Assembly (NCBI GenBank): GCA_037969175.1
Contig: JBBKWX010000102.1
Span: 1-7,551, forward strand
Reading direction: 5' to 3'
Source of the DNA: JBBKWX01 sp037969175
GTDB lineage: Bacteria; Bacteroidota; Bacteroidia; AKYH767-A; JBBKVM01
Length of the DNA: 7,551 bases
The notes under the pieces are model-generated. The model searched no databases, was not told where the DNA came from, and saw nothing but the letters and a program-made list of their open reading frames with translations. Made by a program: the position numbers and the translations under genes. Shown piece by piece: positions 1-5,489 of the stretch. Every line of letters begins with the position of its first letter. Positions within the stretch are counted from its first letter, which is position 1.

Positions 1-1430
1 TTCTCGATCTCCGGATCAAAGTCTTCGAATTTTCCTCTTTCGATAGCCATGTCTATTGAACTATCAAATTCTGCTTCACACTTTAGTTTGCTAATCGATT
101 CAATGATGGCGATACTTTCTTTTGAATCAAACTTATGTCCAAGAGCAGCGATCACATCGCCTAAGGCTGTAAAGCCTAGCCCTGTACGACGGCCTTTTTT
201 ACCTGATTCATACAAGAGTTTCCAGGTACTAACCTCTACATCTTTTATATAATCCGGCTCTTTATCGCTTTCTACTTTCGCAAGAATTCTATCGATCGCC
301 TCCAGCTCCAGATCCACCAGATCATCCATCAATCGCTGAGCTTCATAGGTTACTTCGTACAGCTTTTCAAAATCAAATTTCGCATCAACACTAAAAGGAT
401 TTTCTACAAAGCTGAATAAATTCAACGCTATCAGACGACAGCTATCGCCTCCCTGCATGGCAATCTCCGAACAAGGATTCGTAGATGTGTTTTTAAAACC
501 GGGGTAGATAGAAGAGGTAGAATAGTTATGTTGTTTATCCCAAAAGATCAAGCCCGGCTCAGCGGTATTGTGTGCACATTTAATGATGGTATCCCAAAGA
601 TCACGCGCCTGAATGGTTTTTGTGTATTTTGGATTCGGCGCATCAATCGGCCAGCGTTGAGTAAAAGGTTTGTCTTCTCTTACGGCTTCCATGAACTCGT
701 CGCTCAACCTTACAGAAATGTTAGCTCCGGTAACTTTACTCAGATCTTGTTTGCTTGTAATGAATGTTTCAGAATCGGGATGCGCTATATCGATGGTGAT
801 CATCAACGCTCCGCGTCTTCCGTTCTGTGCAACCTCGCGAGTTGTGTTCGAGAAGCGATCCATGTAAGATACAGCACCGGTAGTTGTTCCTGCTGAATTA
901 GAAACTTGTGCTCCGGATGGGCGAAGGGTACTCAGATCAATACCGACACCACAACGGCGTTTAAATAATTGAGCCAACTGTTGATCGGTGTAAAAAATTC
1001 CTCCATAAGAATCGTAGATCTCCGGAAGCACTACACAATTGGAAAGCGAAGCTATAACTTTCTTGTTACCCAGGGTTGCCATTACGCTTCCCTGAGGGAT
1101 TACGTATTTAAACTCCTTAAAAAGTTCATAAATCCGATTCAGGTTTAAGGGTTTCCGCTGTTGCCCGTATTCTGAAAGCAATTTCGCTTGACCGTTGAGT
1201 GCTGCTCTGTCAGGATAGGTATGTTCTATCCTGGCAAATTCCAGCGCCATCCTTTTATGCATATCATCCGGACTCTTCTCCAGATAGTTACCATTAGCAT
1301 CCTTCATGGCATATTTATTCATCCACGTTGTAGCCGCCAGCTCATCTCCATTAAAATATTTGATGCTGCTTGCGAGCACATCTTCATACGTATTGATGGC
1401 ATTTTCCATTTTTTCTGCTACTTCTTCCAT
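1..1430 (-). CDS. nrdJ: Adenosylcobalamin-dependent (class II) ribonucleotide reductase, N-terminal 476 residues, cut by window edge
   Basis: Reduces ribonucleotides to deoxyribonucleotides in the cytoplasm, using a thiyl radical generated with coenzyme B12. I translated the minus strand by hand; the frame is open from the ATG at 1428-1430 to position 1. Visible landmarks are the first redox cysteine in SNCVVLP (Cys132), the RRCGVGIDLSTLRPSG block (158-173), and the active-site loop NPCSEI (Asn318, Cys320, Glu322; Cys320 is the expected thiyl site). Also present are the partner redox cysteine in DSCRLIALNL (Cys331) and the RRTGLGFTALGD block (414-425). There is no ATP-cone before the catalytic domain. 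The C-terminal part, including the shuttle cysteine pair, lies outside the window; family members usually run to roughly 700-900 residues. An in-frame TAA occurs shortly upstream, so this ATG is the first possible; AGGA sits just 2 bases before it. The class II call rests on overall similarity and the CSEI-type active site. The symbol nrdJ is the conventional one. Confidence 0.9.
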   Translation of the reverse strand, partial: MEEVAEKMENAINTYEDVLASSIKYFNGDELAATTWMNKYAMKDANGNYLEKSPDDMHKRMALEFARIEHTYPDRAALNGQAKLLSEYGQQRKPLNLNRIYELFKEFKYVIPQGSVMATLGNKKVIASLSNCVVLPEIYDSYGGIFYTDQQLAQLFKRRCGVGIDLSTLRPSGAQVSNSAGTTTGAVSYMDRFSNTTREVAQNGRRGALMITIDIAHPDSETFITSKQDLSKVTGANISVRLSDEFMEAVREDKPFTQRWPIDAPNPKYTKTIQARDLWDTIIKCAHNTAEPGLIFWDKQHNYSTSSIYPGFKNTSTNPCSEIAMQGGDSCRLIALNLFSFVENPFSVDAKFDFEKLYEVTYEAQRLMDDLVDLELEAIDRILAKVESDKEPDYIKDVEVSTWKLLYESGKKGRRTGLGFTALGDVIAALGHKFDSKESIAIIESISKLKCEAEFDSSIDMAIERGKFEDFDPEIE

Positions 1431-1743
1431 TATCCTATATGCTTAAAACTTATTAAAAGCCATTTATTGTTTGACGATTGTCGGTCCTGCAATATAGCCC
1501 CGACTTTATCGACTATCAAGATGGCAAGTCAAGGATTTATTAACAATCGTCTGTTCTTTTCAACATCAAGCTTTCTATTTATTTGCATTGAACTGATAGT
1601 CTGCAAGATGCGTTGTAACATTTTGATTATCAGCGTAAATTGCTTATTTTAACCATATAAAATATAAATTCTGATTAATAAATCAAACCTAATAAAAACC
1701 AGAACCGAATATTTTTCGTTTATGATTTAAAGACCCTTTAATC
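1431..1743. other. Divergent intergenic region between the ribonucleotide reductase and msrB
   Basis: This AT-rich spacer of 313 bp has no convincing gene and must hold both divergent promoters. Candidate Bacteroidota -7 elements (consensus TAnnTTTG) are TAGGTTTG on the minus strand (1684-1691, exact match) and TATTTTTC on the plus strand (1710-1717, one mismatch, 27 bases before the msrB ATG). No properly spaced -33 TTTG was found for either, so both are weak. No B12-box (GCCACTG-like) or other riboswitch signature was recognised upstream of the B12-dependent reductase. A plus-strand frame that crosses into the reductase gene is a shadow. Confidence 0.5.
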
Positions 1744-2271
1744 ATGAATAATTTAAGACATTTGTTTATATCCACATTCTTATTGATAAGTTTTTCTGCT
1801 TGTTCGCAACAGAGTCCGGATCAGAAAGTAATGTTAAATCCCGAAGCAATTAAAAAATCCATAGAGGAAAAACCAATGAGTGAAAAAATTAAAAAGACCG
1901 ATGAAGAATGGAAAGCTATTCTTCCTCAAGATGTATATGAGATCACCCGCAAAGGAGGTACCGAAAGGGCCTTTACCGGTGAGTTGTTAAACAATCACAA
2001 AGAAGGCGTTTATGTTTGTTCGAATTGCGGACAACCCTTATTTGATTCAGCGACCAAATTTGAATCAGGCAGTGGATGGCCCAGTTTTTTCCAACCTTTG
2101 GGTGAAGAGAATATTGCTGAGATCAAAGATAAAAGCATGGGTATGATCCGTACAGAGGTAAGGTGTTCACGTTGTGATGCGCATCTGGGGCATGTGTTTG
2201 ATGATGGGCCTAATCCAACCGGTATGCGATATTGTGTTAATTCTGCTTCACTGGGGTTTAAGGATAAATAG
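1744..2271 (+). CDS. msrB: Peptide-methionine (R)-S-oxide reductase MsrB, predicted lipoprotein
   Basis: Reduces methionine-R-sulfoxide in oxidised proteins. The 175-residue product starts with a lipoprotein signal: a short hydrophobic stretch (residues 7-18) and a lipobox ending in Cys20 (SFSAC). It is therefore probably exported and lipid-anchored, facing the periplasm. A linker to about residue 50 leads into a complete SelR/MsrB domain. The structural zinc site is the two CxxC pairs at 92-95 and 141-144. The substrate pocket includes SGWPSFF (110-116) and HLGHVF (147-152), and the catalytic cysteine is Cys164 in RYCVNSASL. The position that is a resolving cysteine in E. coli-type enzymes (GCGWPSF) is Ser110 here, and no spare cysteine remains. 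The first ATG was chosen because it supplies the signal peptide; downstream Mets at 30 and 45 would make a cytosolic form. No Shine-Dalgarno is visible. The gene stands alone: divergent from the reductase and 312 bp ahead of the AP endonuclease gene. Confidence 0.95.
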   Translation: MNNLRHLFISTFLLISFSACSQQSPDQKVMLNPEAIKKSIEEKPMSEKIKKTDEEWKAILPQDVYEITRKGGTERAFTGELLNNHKEGVYVCSNCGQPLFDSATKFESGSGWPSFFQPLGEENIAEIKDKSMGMIRTEVRCSRCDAHLGHVFDDGPNPTGMRYCVNSASLGFKDK

Positions 2272-2583
2272 AGGCTTGTATTTTTTACCGCAGAGATGCA
2301 GACATTTTTCAGATGTTGCATTCTTATCTGACAAAATATTTTAACACAAAGATGCAAATCAATTTGTGGCCAGAAAGAACGTTTGTTACATATTGCAAAG
2401 TTTGAGGCATTGAATAAAGTTTTAATAAGAAACTACAGACCCTAAGGTTCGGGATGACAATTGCTTCTTTGCGTTAAAAGAAGAAACCTATCATGGAGTA
2501 AACATAGGAGATGCAGAGATAAATTTTTGAAAAACTCCAATTGAAATTATATCCTTATTTTCACGCAGAGAAATTTCAAAAAC
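2272..2583. repeat. Intergenic spacer with degenerate GCAGAGATGCAGA-like repeats
   Basis: This 312-bp spacer between msrB and the exonuclease gene has no credible ORF. It carries several variants of one short motif: ACCGCAGAGATGCAGA (2287-2302), AACACAAAGATGCAAA (2343-2358), GGAGATGCAGAGAT (2507-2520) and TTCACGCAGAGAAATT (2559-2574). An inverted relative, CTTTGCGTTAA, lies at 2468-2478. A weak hairpin, TCAGAT paired with ATCTGA (2309-2314 and 2326-2331, 11-base loop), could end msrB transcription but lacks a clean T-run. A CCC/GGG-flanked stretch near 2441-2455 resembles another kind of short intergenic repeat. Any promoter for the downstream gene was not recognised. Confidence 0.5.
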
Positions 2584-3357
2584 ATGTCTGCAAAAACCAT
2601 CATCTCATATAACCTGAACGGAATACGATCTGCCATGAGCAAAGGATTGCTCGAATGGGTAAAGGAAGAGGATCCGGATATCATTTGTTTACAGGAGTTG
2701 AAAGCACATCCGGATCAGCTCGATTTAAAACTGTTTTCTGATCTGGGTTATATGCAGTATTGGTATCCGGCTGAGAAGAAGGGCTACAGCGGGGTTGCGA
2801 TACTCAGCAAGGAGCAACCTGACCATGTTGAGTACGGATGTGGCATGGAAAATTATGATAGAGAAGGTCGTGTGATCCGCGCAGATTACGGGGATATTTC
2901 GGTGATGAGTGTGTATCATCCATCAGGCTCAAGTGGTGAAGAAAGACAGGCATTCAAGATGAAATGGCTGGATGATTTTCAGGCCTATATGGATGGTGTA
3001 AAAACACATAGACCGAAAATTGTAGTTAGCGGTGATTATAATATTTGTCATAAACCCATTGACATTCATAACCCTAAAGGCAATGCCAAATCATCCGGAT
3101 TTCTTCCTGAAGAAAGAGCCTGGCTGGAGAGTTATGTTCAGAGTGGTTTTGTAGATTCTTTTCGGGAAATTCATCAAGAACCACATCGTTATTCCTGGTG
3201 GAGCTTCAGATCAAATGCGAGAGCAAAAAATCTGGGATGGAGAATTGATTACAATATGGTAAGCGAAAAACTTGCGGGTGCAATTTTAGATGCAGATATC
3301 TTTGAAGAGATAAAACATAGTGATCACTGTCCGGTAAAATTGAAAATAAATTTTTAA
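2584..3357 (+). CDS. xth: Exodeoxyribonuclease III / class II AP endonuclease (ExoA/APE1 type)
   Basis: A base-excision-repair nuclease that cuts DNA 5' of abasic sites and trims damaged 3' ends; it acts in the cytoplasm and needs Mg2+. The 257-residue product is full length for the endonuclease/exonuclease/phosphatase fold. Catalytic residues are in place: Asn12 (LNGIRS), Glu38 (LQELK), Tyr111 (VYHPSG), Asp151 and Asn153 (SGDYN), Asp222 (GWRIDY) and the Asp247-His248 pair (SDHCPV). The YSWWSFRSNARAKNLGWR block (203-220) and the SDHCP ending look more like the ExoA/APE1 branch than E. coli ExoIII. The start is the ATG directly before the conserved beta-strand SAKTIISYNLNGIRS; no clear Shine-Dalgarno precedes it (AATTTCAAAAAC). 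The stop TAA overlaps the stop of the convergent downstream gene. Some databases use exoA for this branch. Confidence 0.96.
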   Translation: MSAKTIISYNLNGIRSAMSKGLLEWVKEEDPDIICLQELKAHPDQLDLKLFSDLGYMQYWYPAEKKGYSGVAILSKEQPDHVEYGCGMENYDREGRVIRADYGDISVMSVYHPSGSSGEERQAFKMKWLDDFQAYMDGVKTHRPKIVVSGDYNICHKPIDIHNPKGNAKSSGFLPEERAWLESYVQSGFVDSFREIHQEPHRYSWWSFRSNARAKNLGWRIDYNMVSEKLAGAILDADIFEEIKHSDHCPVKLKINF

Positions 3358-4106
3358 GTCCGTATCGTATTTCCAAGATACCACATCAATTTTCTTTTGG
3401 CGATAGGAAGAAATGTTTCTTCAAAAGGTAAAGCCATTTCAGTTGATATCAGATAAGTCCCGGGGTTGGAATATTTTCCATACGTTTTCAATACATCAAT
3501 TTTTATTGCTTCGTAAGTAGTTGTAATTGTACGGCGATATTCAGAAATAAATTCCATATTGATTCCGCGATAGGTGGCATCGGGTCTTTCGAAAAAACTA
3601 AGCTGATATTCATACACTTTGGTAAAATCATCAGATGAATCTTCCAGCATCAAGTATCCTTCAAAAGGTCTCAGTGATTCGAGGCCGATGGTCCGTAGTT
3701 TAAAACTCTTTGCGATCTGATCAAATTTTCGGCTGCCTTCTTCCATGTATTGTTCAAACTTCGGTATTGAAAAATCAATGATACGCATTACCTCCTCCAT
3801 CATCCATGAATCTTCAGATACTTTTTCATAGATCAATTTTAATCGCTCCAGATCAAGATCTACAAGTTCTTCTTTAAAACTCTTATGCATCTTTTGCTGA
3901 AGATGCTTTAAATCTACCAGGGCTTTGTGATGATCTATCAATTCACGCAGGAAAGGATAGAGCAATTCTTTGTCGAAATTTTTGCTGACTTCTTGCAGAT
4001 AAGCAAGGAGGATATACTTCTTGTATTCAAAATCGATGTGATCATCGGTTATCCAATTTTCATTAAGTCCTTTCATAAGCGATGGATTATGCAGCATAAA
4101 CGCCAT
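3354..4106 (-). CDS. Conserved-looking protein of unknown function, 250 residues
   Basis: I do not recognise a named family with certainty. The product looks soluble and mostly alpha-helical: charged and rich in Lys, Glu, Leu and Tyr, with no signal peptide or transmembrane segment. The N-terminal third carries a patch I would expect to be conserved, NENWITDDHIDFEYKKYILL (15-34), followed by helices rich in Leu, Lys and Glu to about residue 145. The C-terminal third looks more beta-like, with aromatic stretches such as EYQLSFFERPDATYRGI (166-182), and ends in FLPIAKRKLMWYLGN. Proteins of this type, unnamed, appear in Bacteroidota genomes as far as I recall. The ATG at 4104-4106 is the first after an in-frame TAA; Met4 and Met11 are possible alternatives, and none has a Shine-Dalgarno. 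It is convergent with xth, overlapping it by 4 bases, and divergent from the OmpA-like lipoprotein gene, 111 bp from that gene's start. Base composition is close to that of its neighbours. Confidence 0.8.
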   Translation of the reverse strand: MAFMLHNPSLMKGLNENWITDDHIDFEYKKYILLAYLQEVSKNFDKELLYPFLRELIDHHKALVDLKHLQQKMHKSFKEELVDLDLERLKLIYEKVSEDSWMMEEVMRIIDFSIPKFEQYMEEGSRKFDQIAKSFKLRTIGLESLRPFEGYLMLEDSSDDFTKVYEYQLSFFERPDATYRGINMEFISEYRRTITTTYEAIKIDVLKTYGKYSNPGTYLISTEMALPFEETFLPIAKRKLMWYLGNTIRT

Positions 4107-4192
4107 GGAAAGGCATTTTGTTACATTATCTTATTCAATATTGCTTGTTGATAAGTGAATAGATGGATGAATCAATACATTTTAGCTTTATG

Positions 4193-4200
4193 TATCTTTA
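4193..4200 (+). promoter_or_regulatory. Candidate -7 element of the OmpA-like lipoprotein gene
   Basis: TATCTTTA matches the Bacteroidota -7 consensus TAnnTTTG in all but the last base and lies 17 bases before the ATG at 4218. No well-spaced -33 TTTG was found. If real, transcription would start downstream of the longer-frame ATG at 4155, which supports the start at 4218. Confidence 0.3.
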
Positions 4201-4217
4201 CAACAAAGCATAAGAAA

Positions 4218-5228
4218 ATGAACAAGACATATTTAAGATCAGGCATTGCATTTTTCATAGTTATCAGCGGGTTGTTTTCATGCGTTCCCTCAAGGCAGTA
4301 TGATGAATTGAAAGCCAAGAACAAGGATTGTGAAGAGCGCCTGAAAGTTATCAAGACAGAGAATCAGGATGTGACGGTGAAGACGGCAGAATTGATGGGA
4401 AAGATCACGGATATGGAACGTACTATCCGGGGGTTGGATCTTGACACTGCCAGCTTAGGAAATGGCCTGAGAAGGACAAAGGCTCTTTATGAAGAGTTGA
4501 CAGGATCATACGACAAGCTTTTGGCCAACAATGAAAAGATGTTGTCGGGCAAGGCGGAAGAAACCCGTAAGGCGATTATAGAGATGCAAACTGCGCAGGA
4601 AAATCTTCAGAAAAAAGAAGATGAGGTAAAGCGTATGGAGCGTGATCTGAATGAGAAGAAATCAAAATTTGAGGAATTGAATTCGAAGTTTCTGGAAAGG
4701 GAAGCAAGGGTAAGAGAATTGGAATCTATTTTAGCCAAGAAAGATTCGACAGTTACCGCACTCAAAAACATGGTTGCAAATGCGCTTACCGGATTTACCG
4801 GCAAAGGTCTAACTGTTGAAGAGCGCAATGGAAAAGTTTATGTATCCATGGAAGAGCAATTATTGTTTGCTTCGGGCAGTACGATCGTCGATAAGAAAGG
4901 CGAAGAAGCCTTGAAGCAATTAGCAAAAGTGCTTGAGAAAAATCCGGATATCAATGTAATGGTTGAAGGACATACTGATGATGTTCCTATTTCAGGTGGC
5001 GCCATCAAAGACAATTGGGATCTGAGTGTTTTGAGAGCTACTTCGGTATTGAAGATCATCACAAAAAGTGCTAATCTTAATCCAACCCGTATCACAGCTG
5101 CCGGTCGTGGTGAGTACCTGCCGCTTGATACAGGAAAGACTGCTGATGCAAGAAAAAAGAACCGCAGAACGGAGATCATTCTTACGCCTAAGCTGGATGA
5201 GTTGCTGAAGGTACTAGAGAATAATTAG
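4218..5228 (+). CDS. OmpA/Pal-family peptidoglycan-binding outer-membrane lipoprotein with coiled-coil stalk
   Basis: Probably tethers the outer membrane to peptidoglycan. Starting at the ATG at 4218, the 336-residue product has a classic lipoprotein signal: MNKTYLRSG, a hydrophobic core (10-20), and a lipobox GLFSC ending in Cys22. Residues about 28-185 are strongly charged and heptad-like (EEL, KK, RELES), predicting a long coiled coil. An OmpA-C domain follows (about 205-325), with LLFASGS (215-221), GHTDDVPI (251-258), NWDLSVLRATSV (266-277; Asp268 and Arg273 are the expected diaminopimelate contacts) and NRRTEI (315-320). The frame is open up to an ATG at 4155, but the extra 21 residues would bury the signal peptide and overlap the candidate -7 element, so I reject that start. 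The gene is divergent from the unknown 250-residue gene and convergent with the helicase gene. It is too general in design to name; Pal or an OmpA/MotB-like protein are the nearest comparisons. Confidence 0.93.
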   Translation: MNKTYLRSGIAFFIVISGLFSCVPSRQYDELKAKNKDCEERLKVIKTENQDVTVKTAELMGKITDMERTIRGLDLDTASLGNGLRRTKALYEELTGSYDKLLANNEKMLSGKAEETRKAIIEMQTAQENLQKKEDEVKRMERDLNEKKSKFEELNSKFLEREARVRELESILAKKDSTVTALKNMVANALTGFTGKGLTVEERNGKVYVSMEEQLLFASGSTIVDKKGEEALKQLAKVLEKNPDINVMVEGHTDDVPISGGAIKDNWDLSVLRATSVLKIITKSANLNPTRITAAGRGEYLPLDTGKTADARKKNRRTEIILTPKLDELLKVLENN

Positions 5229-5489
5229 AGAGCATTGTAGGGGCGTCCGAAGGGCGCCCGTTTGGAGAATACAGACGAGAGCGTGTTGTAGGGGATAGCG
5301 ATAGAGCGGAACAGCGGTAGAGGGAAGGAATGAGAAATGGTAAATGAGGAATGTGAAATTAAATGATGAATGAGAAATTAGAAATTCAATGATTAATTTA
5401 TTGAGTATTAAGTATTGAGTAAAATCGCACTGTTTCTCTGCACTATCGCACTTCTTTTACCCCTACAGGGGAATGTAGCGATTACTGTT
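5229..5489. repeat. Repeat-rich convergent intergenic region
   Basis: This 261-bp non-coding spacer lies between the convergent OmpA-like and helicase genes. It contains TGTAGGGG twice (5236-5243 and 5287-5294) and its exact inverse CCCCTACA (5460-5467), the last within the small palindrome CCCCTACAGGGG (5460-5471). The sequence AATGAGAAAT occurs at 5329-5338 and 5369-5378, with diverged copies between. Three tandem 7-mers follow: GAGTATT, AAGTATT and GAGTAAA (5403-5423). ATCGCACT occurs twice (5424-5431 and 5445-5452). No ORF of interest was found. The helicase stop codon lies just inside the right boundary. Confidence 0.7.
5241..5259 (+). terminator. GC-rich hairpin, likely terminator after the OmpA-like gene
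   Basis: GGGCGTCC and GGGCGCCC pair as an 8-bp stem (one G-T wobble) around a GAA loop, starting 12 bases after the stop codon. Only a short TTT follows, so it is not a textbook intrinsic terminator. It may instead be a repeat element that also blocks read-through towards the convergent helicase gene. Confidence 0.5.

Noticed and set aside
528..896. Plus-strand open frame of 122 codons
   Set aside because: It lies wholly inside the reductase gene on the opposite strand, which has clear catalytic motifs across the same bases.
1188..1652. Plus-strand open frame of 154 codons with hydrophobic, membrane-like stretches
   Set aside because: It overlaps the 5' part of the ribonucleotide reductase on the other strand, and its composition is what antisense of a coding region gives. 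No start signal or family resemblance.
1431..1743. Cobalamin riboswitch upstream of the B12-dependent reductase
   Set aside because: I looked for a GCCACTG-like B12-box on the minus strand and for flanking pairing stems and found none by eye.
2010..2357. Minus-strand frame of 115 codons over the end of msrB
   Set aside because: It is antisense to the MsrB catalytic domain, with no start context and no recognisable features.
4155..4217. Longer N-terminus for the OmpA-like lipoprotein
   Set aside because: It adds 21 residues ahead of a complete lipoprotein signal peptide and runs through a candidate promoter element; the ATG at 4218 fits better.
4838..5179. Minus-strand frame of 113 codons
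   Set aside because: It is a shadow of the OmpA-C domain, whose GHTDDVPI and NWDLSVLRA motifs fix the real frame.
5229..5489. Possible CRISPR array or integration site beside the helicase
   Set aside because: The repeats are short, unequal and not regularly spaced by unique spacers, and no tRNA or integrase is nearby.
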